This document shows positions 1 to 7,024 of a DNA stretch of 14,823 bases, piece after piece. The stretch comes from an uncultured Haloferula sp. GTDB lineage: Bacteria; Verrucomicrobiota; Verrucomicrobiae; Verrucomicrobiales; Akkermansiaceae. The translations under genes were made by a program, and so were the position numbers. The stretch's first letter is position 1; every line of letters begins with the position of its first letter. The notes below the pieces were generated by a model that worked only from the letters and a program-made list of their open reading frames with translations, did no database searches and was not told where the DNA came from. The DNA is taken from assembly GCA_946885645.1 (NCBI GenBank), contig CAMPGU010000079.1, positions 1 through 14,823 of the forward strand. The letters are read 5' to 3'.

Positions 1-2
1 GG

Positions 3-683
3 CGCGAGTGAGACCAGGAGGCACACGCCGATCCCGAGAGCCGTGCCGAGGACGGCAAAATCATCGCACGGGCGGGGGTGCGGTTGAAAAAGGTCGCCAG
101 CGTCGCCCAATCGGCGGGGATCGGCGGCTTCGAGTGGATGGAAGGCATCCCCGGAAACGTCGGCGGCGCCCTGCGCATGAACGCCGGTGCGATGGGCACG
201 GAAACCTTCGATCAGGTGGTGTCGGTGATCTTCCTGGACGAGGACGGCGAGATCCGCGAGCGCTCGCGCGAGGAGATCGTGACGAACTACCGGGACGTGC
301 CGGAACTGCGCCGCAATTTCGCGCTGCAGGCCACCTTTACCGGCAAGCCGGATACGGCGGAATCCATCCGGCAGCGCTGGGATGCCTCGCGCACGAAGCG
401 CCGCAGCACCCAGCCGGTGGCAGCCAGCGCAGGCTGCATTTTCAAGAATCCCTCCGAGGTGCCGGCAGGCAAGCTGGTGGATGAACTCGGGCTGAAAGGG
501 TGTAACGAGGGCAAAGCCCGCGTCTCCGAAGTACACGGCAATTTCATCGTCAATGCGGGCGGTGCGACGGCAAGCGAAGTGCTCGCCGTGATCGACCGCA
601 TCAAAGCTCTCGCCCGGGAAACCCGCGGTATCGAACTGGAAACCGAAGTGAAGGTGCTCGGCGAAGACGAGTTCACTTTCTAA
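3..683 (+). CDS. murB: UDP-N-acetylenolpyruvoylglucosamine reductase (MurB), 5'-partial
   Basis: MurB is a cytoplasmic FAD enzyme that uses NADPH to reduce UDP-GlcNAc-enolpyruvate to UDP-MurNAc. Visible motifs are GIPGNVGGALRMNAGAMG (the second half of the FAD-binding domain), NYRDVPELR (the Tyr-Arg substrate-binding region), SAGCIFKNP (catalytic loop) and HGNFIVNAGGAT near the C-terminus. The N-terminal part of the FAD domain, including the usual GGGSN-type motif, is missing because the window begins inside the gene. MurB-like coding (DGKIIARAGVRLKKVA) runs upstream of the GTG at 78, so that GTG is not a credible native start. The same frame has a TGA at 9-11, so the first bases are frameshifted, mis-assembled or mutated. 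The catalytic loop has Cys (codon 435-437) where E. coli has the Ser proton donor. It is the first gene here of the dcw run, 33 bases before ddl. Family assignment is firm; intactness is unknown. Confidence 0.9.
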
Positions 684-716
684 GCCCATGAAAGCCCCCC
701 ATTTTCCCCTCTTCCC

Positions 717-1637
717 ATGATTCCCCAGGATCTACTCATTGCCGTCCTGATGGGCGGTCCCGGCTCCGAGCGGGAGGTCTCGCTCGCTTCCGGAAACGCC
801 GTGTTGAAAGCCTTGAAGGCCGCCGGATGCAACGCGGTCGGCGTGGACGTGGCGGGACCTGACTTCGCTTTGCCGGAGGGCACCGGCCTCGCCTATAACG
901 TGATCCACGGGACTTTCGGTGAAGACGGCGAGCTGCAGGCCATCCTCGAGGGGCGCGGTATTCCTTACACGGGCGCGGGCGTGGCGAGCAGCCGCATCGC
1001 CTTTGACAAGAATCTGGCGAAGGAGAAATTCCTCGCTGCAGGAGTGCCTACCCCGCGCTCGGAGATCGTCGATGTTTCCGGTGGCGTGAAGCTGCCCTCG
1101 ATTCCCGTGCCCTTCGTGGTGAAGCCGCCGCGCGAGGGATCGAGCGTCGGGGTAACCATCGTGAAGGAGCAAGCGCAAGCATTGCCGGCGATGGAAACCG
1201 CTGCGAAATACGGGAACGATATCCTGGTGGAGGCCTTCGTGGAAGGGAAGGAGCTGACCGTGGGCATCCTGGCCGACACCGCCCTGCCGATCGTCCACAT
1301 CGCGCCGCGCGATGGCTTCTACGACATGTCCAATAAATACCCGTGGCTCACGGGCGGCGCGGGCAGCGACTACTATTGCCCGGCTGACCTCGACGCGGAG
1401 ACCACCCGCCGGGTCCAGGAGGCGGCGCTGGCAGGGCATCGGTCCCTGGGAATCGAAGTTTACTCCCGCGTGGACGTGTTGCTGGATACCGGGGGCAATC
1501 CCTTCGTCCTCGAGGCGAACACCATCCCGGGCATGACGGAAACGAGCCTGCTGCCGAAATCCGCCGCCGCGGCGGGCGTCGATTTCCCCACACTCTGCCT
1601 GCGTATCGCCGAGCTCTCCCTGGCAGCCCGTCCCTAG
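717..1637 (+). CDS. ddl: D-alanine--D-alanine ligase
   Basis: This cytoplasmic ATP-grasp enzyme joins two D-Ala to make the dipeptide that MurF adds to the peptidoglycan stem. The 306 residues match the length of E. coli DdlB. Visible are MGGPGSEREVSLASG (12-26, with the D-Ala-binding Glu18), FDKNLAKEKF before the ATP-grasp domain, VVKPPREGSSVGV (134-146, with nucleotide-binding Lys136), the Lys-Tyr pair of the omega loop at 207-208, and LEANTIPGMT (265-274, with metal-binding Glu266 and Asn268). The stretch between the Lys-Tyr pair and YYCPA is about four residues longer than I recall for E. coli DdlB. Tyr at the omega-loop position indicates a D-Ala-D-Ala rather than a D-Ala-D-lactate ligase. 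The ATG at 717 puts the first beta strand at the normal place. It has a pyrimidine-rich leader and no Shine-Dalgarno. It sits between murB and ftsQ in the dcw operon. Confidence 0.96.
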   Translation: MIPQDLLIAVLMGGPGSEREVSLASGNAVLKALKAAGCNAVGVDVAGPDFALPEGTGLAYNVIHGTFGEDGELQAILEGRGIPYTGAGVASSRIAFDKNLAKEKFLAAGVPTPRSEIVDVSGGVKLPSIPVPFVVKPPREGSSVGVTIVKEQAQALPAMETAAKYGNDILVEAFVEGKELTVGILADTALPIVHIAPRDGFYDMSNKYPWLTGGAGSDYYCPADLDAETTRRVQEAALAGHRSLGIEVYSRVDVLLDTGGNPFVLEANTIPGMTETSLLPKSAAAAGVDFPTLCLRIAELSLAARP

Positions 1638-1657
1638 TTCCACTCACCCGATCTTCC

Positions 1658-2623
1658 ATGTTCAAGAAACGAACGACCAAGGTCCGTCACAGCCGCCAGT
1701 TGATCCAACTGCAGGCACATGTGGTGTCGCCCAGAATCGTCTGGTTCGGCTTTTTGAAGACCTGCCGCAAGTTCGCGCGGCTGGCGCTTTTCCTGGCTTT
1801 GGCGGGCGGAGCGGCCTGGGGCATCCGCTCGGGAATTCAGCGCGGCCTGCTGGAGAATCAGGAGTTCAGGTTGCAGGCGATCGAATTGACGCCGAATCCC
1901 GCCGTCGATGAGCAGCGCCTCGTCGCCATCTGTGATATCGATCTCGGCGGTAGCCTCTTCGATTGCGATGCCGGCGAGATCGAGTCGAAGCTGGATGCGC
2001 TGCCGGAGGTCGCCTCGGCTTCGGTGCGGCGGGAGTTTCCGGGCACGCTGGTGGTGGAATTGAGGGCGCGGGAGCCGAAGGTGTGGATCGCCTCCTCTCG
2101 CCAGGGAATCGAGGAGCGCGATCTCAAGAAGGGTCTGCTGGTGGACGGTGGCGGTGTCGCCTTTCCTTGTCCGCCCGCACTGGCAGAGACCGCGTCCCGA
2201 CTTCCGGTGGTATTTCTCGGTGAAGGCGGCGAAGCGGTGGCGGCCGGTAAGCCGGTGAAACATCCTGAATTCGACCGCCTGATGCGCCTTTACGAGGTGG
2301 CCTGCGCGGAGATTCCCGGCGCGCCGGAATGGATCTACTCCCTGCGCCAGAACCGCGCTTGGTCGCTCGAACTCCTCTCCCGCGATGGCACCACGGCTTT
2401 CTTCGGCTTGGGCGATCACGAGCGCCAGATGAGCGACCTGAGAGCGGCGTTGGATCACGCGCGGGAGCGCTCGCAGCAGATCGCATCCATCGAGCTTATT
2501 CCGGAGCGCAATATCCCCGTTCTCCTCCGGGGTAGCGGGGTCCCCCGCGCGATCCTCGTCGAACCCGCAGTATCCACCCCCGACCGTCGCTCGCGCGACG
2601 TGCAAGACCTCCTCAACCGCTGA
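1658..2623 (+). CDS. ftsQ: Cell division protein FtsQ
   Basis: FtsQ is a bitopic inner-membrane protein that links the cytoplasmic FtsA/FtsZ ring to the periplasmic septal peptidoglycan machinery (FtsB/FtsL/FtsW/FtsI). The 321 residues show a basic cytoplasmic tail (1-38, rich in Lys/Arg), one transmembrane helix at about 39-56 (LALFLALAGGAAWGI), then a POTRA domain at about 70-145. The POTRA domain starts FRLQAIELTPN and includes LDALPEVASASVRREFPGTL, the typical helix-strand of the family. It is followed by the less conserved FtsQ beta domain. Its identity is supported by its position, 20 bases after ddl and 10 bases before ftsA. FtsQ sequences diverge widely, so the call rests on architecture and synteny more than on identity. 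The start at 1658 has ATCTTCC directly upstream and no Shine-Dalgarno. Confidence 0.9.
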   Translation: MFKKRTTKVRHSRQLIQLQAHVVSPRIVWFGFLKTCRKFARLALFLALAGGAAWGIRSGIQRGLLENQEFRLQAIELTPNPAVDEQRLVAICDIDLGGSLFDCDAGEIESKLDALPEVASASVRREFPGTLVVELRAREPKVWIASSRQGIEERDLKKGLLVDGGGVAFPCPPALAETASRLPVVFLGEGGEAVAAGKPVKHPEFDRLMRLYEVACAEIPGAPEWIYSLRQNRAWSLELLSRDGTTAFFGLGDHERQMSDLRAALDHARERSQQIASIELIPERNIPVLLRGSGVPRAILVEPAVSTPDRRSRDVQDLLNR

Positions 2624-2633
2624 TATCCTCTCC

Positions 2634-3845
2634 ATGGCCCGCTCGAAGATCCACGTCGGCCTCGAAATCGGCACCAGCAAGATTTGCATGGTGGTCGGTG
2701 AAGTGAAGTCGGACGGCTCCGTCAAAATCCTTGGCGTGGGGCAGTCGAAGTCTGTCGGCGTCCGCAAGGGAGAAATCTACGATTTCCCCCAGGTCCGCGC
2801 CTGCGTGAAAGACGCCCTGGTGAAGGCGGAAGACGCCAGCGATGTGGAGATCGGCAGCGTTTACCTGGCGGTAACGGGCGCGCACATCGAGGGCGTGAAC
2901 AACCGCGGCAGCTTCCGCTTGCCGGATGACGAGAATGTCATCGGTCCTTCCCACGTGCAGGAGGCGAAGGAGATCGCGCGCGCCGTGGCGATCCCTGCGG
3001 ATCACGTGTATCTCCATCACATCATCCGTAGGTTTGGCGTGGATGGCTTCGAGCACGCGACCTCGCCGATCGGGCTGTCCGGAAAAACGGTGGACGCGGA
3101 TTTCCACGTGATCCACGGCATCCGGTCGCGGATTGAAAACCAGATCAAATGCGTGCGGGAGATGCCGCTGGATATCGATGATCTCGTTTTCTCCCCGATC
3201 GCGGCCGCGCAGGTGGCCCTCGACCGCGAATCGAAGGAACGCGGCGCTCTCGTCATCGATATCGGCGGCGGCACTACCGACTACGTGTTGTATCTGGACG
3301 GCGCGATCGAAGCCTCCGGCTGCATCCCGGTGGGCGGGGAGCACATCACGAACGACATCCACCTCGTCACCGGCCTGGCATTTTCGAAAGCCGAAATGCT
3401 CAAGGTGCGGGAAGGCGATGCCTCCGCCGACCCGGCGCGCTCGGTCGGGCTGATCAAGGTGGCCGACGAGAAGGGTTTCGCCGAAGCCGAGGTAAAGCGG
3501 CAGCTCCTCAACGACATCATCCGCCAGCGGCTGGAGGAAACCCTGAAGCTGCTGCTGCGCCGCCTGCCGGACGGCGCGGTGGAGCGTATCGGCACGGGGG
3601 TGTTCCTGTCCGGCGGCACGAGCCTCATGCGCGGCTTCGGCGAGCTGGCGCACGATATTTTCAAACGGGACGTGTATCGTCCCGAGCCGCCGGAACTGAG
3701 CGGCGTGCAAGCGAATTTCAAGGATCCCCAGTTCACTACCGCCATCGGCCTGATCCGCTACGCCCAGATCATCGAGGCCGAGCGCGAGCCGAAGCGCGGC
3801 GTGCTGCGGAAGCTCGGCAATGTCCTTTGGCCCTTCTCAAGATAA
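2634..3845 (+). CDS. ftsA: Cell division protein FtsA (actin-like membrane tether for FtsZ)
   Basis: FtsA is an actin/Hsp70-fold ATPase that polymerises at mid-cell, binds the FtsZ C-terminal peptide and attaches it to the membrane. The 403 residues start with the phosphate-1 motif VGLEIGTSKI. The SHS2/1C domain follows at about 85-165 (VYLAVTGAHIEG to SPIGLSGKTVDADFHV). The phosphate-2 motif is VIDIGGGTTDY (207-217) and the adenosine motif is FLSGGTSLMRGFGEL near 325-339. The C-terminus, RGVLRKLGNVLWPFSR, is a basic amphipathic helix matching the membrane-targeting sequence of the family. The gene lies 10 bases after ftsQ, so it is probably co-transcribed, and 39 bases before ftsZ, whose product carries an intact FtsA-binding tail. 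The start at 2634 follows ATCCTCTCC and has no Shine-Dalgarno. Confidence 0.97.
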   Translation: MARSKIHVGLEIGTSKICMVVGEVKSDGSVKILGVGQSKSVGVRKGEIYDFPQVRACVKDALVKAEDASDVEIGSVYLAVTGAHIEGVNNRGSFRLPDDENVIGPSHVQEAKEIARAVAIPADHVYLHHIIRRFGVDGFEHATSPIGLSGKTVDADFHVIHGIRSRIENQIKCVREMPLDIDDLVFSPIAAAQVALDRESKERGALVIDIGGGTTDYVLYLDGAIEASGCIPVGGEHITNDIHLVTGLAFSKAEMLKVREGDASADPARSVGLIKVADEKGFAEAEVKRQLLNDIIRQRLEETLKLLLRRLPDGAVERIGTGVFLSGGTSLMRGFGELAHDIFKRDVYRPEPPELSGVQANFKDPQFTTAIGLIRYAQIIEAEREPKRGVLRKLGNVLWPFSR

Positions 3846-3859
3846 CAACTCCTCACCAA

Positions 3860-3874
3860 GGCGGCGCGGCCGCC
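3860..3874 (+). promoter_or_regulatory. GC hairpin just upstream of ftsZ start
   Basis: GGCGGC and GCCGCC form a 6-bp perfect GC stem with a 3-base loop (GCG). It ends 10 bases before the ftsZ ATG, where a ribosome would have to load. No Shine-Dalgarno is present between the stem and the ATG. A role in tuning FtsZ translation is only an inference; a chance GC-rich repeat is quite possible. Confidence 0.3.
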
Positions 3875-3884
3875 ACCGTATGCC

Positions 3885-5627
3885 ATGATCGAATTCCCAC
3901 GCGACTCCCAGAATACCATCCCATCGTCCTCCGTGAAGATCGTCGGCCTCGGCGGTGCGGGGACCAACATGCTCGATCGTGTCGTCCTGGACGGCATGGA
4001 CGGTGCGGAAATGTTGGCAATCAACACGGACATCCGGACGCTCTCCGGTTCCGTGGCCCGCGACCGCATCCAGCTCGGCCGCAACCTGACCAAAGGCCTC
4101 GGCGCGGGCGGTGATCCGGAACTCGGCCAGCAGGCCGTCCTGGAGGCGGAAACCGAAGTGCGTTCCGCCTTGAAGGGCCGCAAGATCGTCTTTCTCTGCG
4201 TCGGGCTCGGCGGTGGCACGGGCTCGGGAGCGGCACCGATCGTGTGCCGCATCGCCCGCGAGGAAGGGGCTTTCGTGGTCGTTTTCGCCACCATGCCCTT
4301 CAGCTTCGAAGGCCGCCGCCGTCGCGAGCAGGCCGAGACTTCGCTGAACGAGCTGGCCGTACTGTCGAATGCGCTGGTGACTTTCGACAACACCCGGATG
4401 GGCGATCTGGTGCTCGCCAAACAAGGGATCCACGAGGCCTTTGCCGCCGCGGACCGCATGATTTCGGAGAGCATCAAGGCGGTGATCCGCCTGGTGATCC
4501 GCCCCGGTCTGATCAATGTCGGCTTGGACGACCTGATGACGGCGCTGCGCACCACGCGTTCCCGTTGTCTCTTCGGCTCGGGCATCGCGAGCGGCAAGGA
4601 CCGCGCGCAGAAGGCGCTGCGAAACGCGCTCAACAGCCCTCTGCTCGATCAAGGCGCACTGCTGCGGGATACGGAGACGGTGCTCGTCCACCTTTGCGGC
4701 GGCGAGGATCTCACCCTTTATGAGATCGAGCTTCTCATGCAAAGCCTCTCGAAGCACGTCCCGGAAAAGGCGCACGTGCTCTTCGGCGCGGCCGTGGATC
4801 CGAGCATGGGCGACTATCTGAGCATCACGATGGTCAGCTCGCTGCCGGAAGACCGGCTCCACGCCCAGCGGACTTCACCGCTGGAGAAGCCGGCGTTGCT
4901 GGAACCCACGGTGGGTTTCGCGGTTGACGAAATCGAGGAACCGGAGCCCGTGGCGGTTCTCACGCCGTCGCCCCGCGAGAGAAAGACCGTCACACCCGCG
5001 ATGACCGCGGCAAGCCTCTTTGAAGAGCCGGCACCGACCATTGCCGAATTCACCTCGGCCAAGGCAGCGGTGGAGGAAGACATGCCCTTCGCCGAACCGG
5101 AGGTTTCTCCCTTCACCATCGACCGCAGCATTCCGCAAGAAGTAGCAACAGCGGCAGCGGATGACGATTTCGCCGGCGTGTCGGCTGCAAGCGCTACCTT
5201 CTCTCCGCCCGAGGAGATCGAAGCGGAGACAGAAGATGAGAATTTCCCCGCTGTCGAAGACGCACCGGAAGCAGACCTCGAGGAGGAGGTGGAGGAAGAG
5301 CCCGCCTTCTTCGAAGTCGCCGCCAAGGAGGAATCCGCCGAGCCTGCGCCCGAGGAGCCCGCTCCAGCCCCCGGCCCGGAGCCGGTGGCCAGGGTGGAGA
5401 AGCCGGTCATTCTACCGGGCGTCTTTGACGATCTCGAGGAAGCATTTTCGGGGATCGACGAGGACGCTGAAAAAGCGGCCCCGCCGGCGAAACCCCGGGC
5501 GACGGGGAAAGGTCAGGGGGAATTGAGTTTCGAGGGCGGTCCGCGTGGACGCTTCGAGGGAGCTTCTCCCAGCCTCTTTGAAGGCGAGGATCTGGATGTT
5601 CCGGCTTTCCTGCGGAAGAAGCGGTAA
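3885..5627 (+). CDS. ftsZ: Cell division protein FtsZ, long-linker variant
   Basis: FtsZ is the tubulin-like GTPase that forms the cytokinetic ring. It is 580 residues, against about 380 in E. coli. The GTPase core runs to about residue 322: KIVGLGGAGTNM (18-29), NTDIRTLS, TKGLGAGGDPELG, the tubulin signature GGGTGSG (109-115), MPFSFEGRRR, RPGLINVGLDD (T7 loop) and NALNSPLLD. Residues 323-569 are a low-complexity linker rich in Glu, Pro and Ala. The protein ends LDVPAFLRKKR (570-580), a near-perfect FtsA-binding C-terminal peptide (E. coli DIPAFLRKQ). The T7 loop reads N211-V-G213-L-D-D216: the second catalytic-loop Asp (Asp212 in E. coli) is kept, but the position of E. coli Asp209 is Gly. 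The core is clearly FtsZ, not bacterial tubulin BtubA/B. It is the last dcw gene in the window, has no Shine-Dalgarno, and is followed by hairpins at 5629-5685. Confidence 0.97.
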   Translation: MIEFPRDSQNTIPSSSVKIVGLGGAGTNMLDRVVLDGMDGAEMLAINTDIRTLSGSVARDRIQLGRNLTKGLGAGGDPELGQQAVLEAETEVRSALKGRKIVFLCVGLGGGTGSGAAPIVCRIAREEGAFVVVFATMPFSFEGRRRREQAETSLNELAVLSNALVTFDNTRMGDLVLAKQGIHEAFAAADRMISESIKAVIRLVIRPGLINVGLDDLMTALRTTRSRCLFGSGIASGKDRAQKALRNALNSPLLDQGALLRDTETVLVHLCGGEDLTLYEIELLMQSLSKHVPEKAHVLFGAAVDPSMGDYLSITMVSSLPEDRLHAQRTSPLEKPALLEPTVGFAVDEIEEPEPVAVLTPSPRERKTVTPAMTAASLFEEPAPTIAEFTSAKAAVEEDMPFAEPEVSPFTIDRSIPQEVATAAADDDFAGVSAASATFSPPEEIEAETEDENFPAVEDAPEADLEEEVEEEPAFFEVAAKEESAEPAPEEPAPAPGPEPVARVEKPVILPGVFDDLEEAFSGIDEDAEKAAPPAKPRATGKGQGELSFEGGPRGRFEGASPSLFEGEDLDVPAFLRKKR

Positions 5628-5628
5628 A

Positions 5629-5685
5629 CAACCGGCCCGGGTTGCATGCGGCTCGGCTGCATGCACGCCGCGGGCTTGCTCCCGC
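5629..5685 (+). terminator. Cluster of hairpins without U-tract after ftsZ
   Basis: Three inverted repeats follow the ftsZ stop. CAACC/GGTTG (5629-5633 with 5640-5644) comes first. A 10-bp stem with one G-U pair and a TCG loop comes second (5643-5652 with 5656-5665, outer arms TGCATGC and GCATGCA). GCGGG/CCCGC (5670-5674 with 5681-5685) comes third. The first two share bases 5643-5644 and so cannot both form fully. None is followed by a T-run, so this is not a textbook intrinsic terminator. It could slow polymerase at the end of the dcw operon or stabilise the mRNA 3' end. It lies in the 85-base gap before the next gene, whose promoter may also be here. Confidence 0.4.
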
Positions 5686-5712
5686 CCTATCCCGCCGCTA
5701 CACGGGCCGGGT

Positions 5713-6024
5713 ATGGAACACCATGTGTATTTCTGGCTGAAGGAAGAGCGGCAGAACGAGGCGGACCGCCGGGCTTTCGAGGCGGGCCTCGACGCTCTTT
5801 TGACGGTGAAGGGCCTTGTGAGCGGATTTTGGGCCGTGCCGGCCAAAGTGATGGAGCGCCCGGTGATCGATCAATCCTGGGACTATGCCACTTCGTTCAC
5901 CTTTGAGTCGGTAGCGGCGCAGGATGCGTATCAGGAAGACCCGGACCACTACGTTTTCATCAATGCCTTCAAGGATTGGTGGGCGAAGGTGGAGGTGCGT
6001 GATCTCGAAAGGGTCAGCCGATGA
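5713..6024 (+). CDS. Dabb-domain (stress-responsive A/B barrel) protein
   Basis: This 103-residue protein looks like a single Dabb-type dimeric alpha/beta-barrel domain. It starts MEHHVYFWLK, the typical first strand (His-x-Val-x-Phe/Trp-x-Leu-Lys). It continues with a helix (EADRRAFEAGLDAL), the conserved RPVIDQSWDY segment (49-58) and AYQEDPDH (72-79), and finishes with a strand after a Trp-rich helix. The family is a ferredoxin-like fold with few known activities (some plant members are polyketide cyclases), so no reaction can be assigned. The frame stays open upstream, but 5713 is chosen because Dabb proteins begin right at this strand. Its stop overlaps the start of the following dehydrogenase gene by 4 bases (ATGA), which implies translational coupling. 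It is therefore the first gene of a four-gene operon. Confidence 0.85.
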   Translation: MEHHVYFWLKEERQNEADRRAFEAGLDALLTVKGLVSGFWAVPAKVMERPVIDQSWDYATSFTFESVAAQDAYQEDPDHYVFINAFKDWWAKVEVRDLERVSR

Positions 6025-7019
6025 AGGCACTGCAACTCGTGGGCCCTTCCGAGTTGGAGGTAGTGGATCTGCCCGTGCCACAGCCCGGGCCGGGCGAAGT
6101 ACGCCTGCGCGTGAAGGCGTGCGGCATCTGCGGCAGCGATCTTCACGGCATGGACGGCAGCAGCGGCCGGCGGATCCCGCCGCTGGTGATGGGCCACGAG
6201 GCCAGCGGAACCGTGGATGCCGCGGGGGAGGGGGTGACGGTCTGGAAAGCCGGGGACCGCGTGACTTTCGACTCCACCGTGTGGTGCGGCGAATGCGGCT
6301 ACTGCCGCGAGGGCCGGGTGAATCTTTGCGACTCCCGCCAGGTGGTCGGGGTGGCTTGCACGGAGTTCCGCCGCGACGGGGCCTTCGCGGAATACGTGAC
6401 GGTTCCGCAGCGCATTCTCCATCGCCTGCCGGAGTCGCTTTCTTTTGAAGAAGCGGCCTTCGCCGAACCCGTGGGCGTGGCCTTGCATGCGGTCAGACGC
6501 GCGGGCGACGTGACGGGGGTTACGGTGCTCGTAGTAGGTGCGGGGTTAATCGGCCTTCTTGTCATTCAGGCTCTGAAACGCGCGGGAGCGGGGAAAGTGA
6601 TCGCTGTCGATCTCGACGAGGGGCGCTTGAGGCTCGCGCGCGAGCTCGGGGCGGACGAGGTGCTTCAAGCAGGCGGGACGCTGCCCGCGATCGAGGCGGA
6701 CATCGCCATGGAAGTTGTCGGTGCCGCGCCGACCGTCGATTTCGCGCTCCGCTCCGTGAGGAAGGGCGGGCGGGTGGTGCTGGTGGGAAACCTTTCGCCG
6801 AGCGTTCCGCTGCCCTTGCAGGTCGTCGTCACGCGGGAGCTTGATGTCCTCGGCTCTTGCGCCATCGCGGGCGAGTATCCGGAAGCGCTGGAGGCGATCG
6901 CTTCCGGCGGCATCCGCGTGCAGCCTTTGATCACGGCGACCGTCGCTTTGGAGGATGGTGTTGACGCCTTCGCAAAAGCGAAGACCCCCGGAGCCCTGAA
7001 GGTTCTGGTGGTGAACTGA
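6021..7019 (+). CDS. Zinc-dependent medium-chain alcohol/polyol dehydrogenase
   Basis: This 332-residue member of the zinc-dependent MDR superfamily probably oxidises a polyol or sugar-acid hydroxyl with NAD(P). The catalytic zinc ligands are visible as Cys37 (CGICGSD), His59 with Glu60 (GHEASG) and probably Glu149 (FAEPVG). The structural zinc site is complete, with Cys89, Cys92, Cys95 and Cys103 in CGECGYCREGRVNLC. The Rossmann motif GAGLIG is at 172-177. Strand two ends in VIAVDLDEGRL, where the Asp favours NAD over NADP. Overall it resembles sorbitol, L-idonate and galactitol-1-phosphate dehydrogenases and Thr dehydrogenase; I cannot pick the substrate. It overlaps the Dabb gene by 4 bases and is followed after 5 bases by the zinc-ribbon gene. 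The SDR two genes downstream could carry out a second redox step on the same carbon chain, as in the IdnD/IdnO pair, but that is inference. Confidence 0.92.
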   Translation: MKALQLVGPSELEVVDLPVPQPGPGEVRLRVKACGICGSDLHGMDGSSGRRIPPLVMGHEASGTVDAAGEGVTVWKAGDRVTFDSTVWCGECGYCREGRVNLCDSRQVVGVACTEFRRDGAFAEYVTVPQRILHRLPESLSFEEAAFAEPVGVALHAVRRAGDVTGVTVLVVGAGLIGLLVIQALKRAGAGKVIAVDLDEGRLRLARELGADEVLQAGGTLPAIEADIAMEVVGAAPTVDFALRSVRKGGRVVLVGNLSPSVPLPLQVVVTRELDVLGSCAIAGEYPEALEAIASGGIRVQPLITATVALEDGVDAFAKAKTPGALKVLVVN

Positions 7020-7024
7020 AAATC

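Noticed and set aside
732..1643. Long minus-strand open frame (303 codons) opposite ddl
   Set aside because: It is antisense to a fully supported ddl, has a His/Arg/Gly-rich composition typical of GC-rich antisense frames, and has no motif.
2613..3710. Long minus-strand open frame (365 codons) opposite ftsA
   Set aside because: It mirrors the ftsA codon pattern and has no domain; FtsA is certain on the plus strand.
3837..4862. Minus-strand open frame (341 codons) opposite ftsZ
   Set aside because: Antisense shadow of the FtsZ GTPase domain; low-complexity Ala/Arg/His composition.
3885..5627. ftsZ as bacterial tubulin (BtubA/B), known from Prosthecobacter
   Set aside because: The glycine-rich loop is GGGTGSG within an FtsZ core, and the protein ends in a classical FtsZ C-terminal peptide, so it is true FtsZ.
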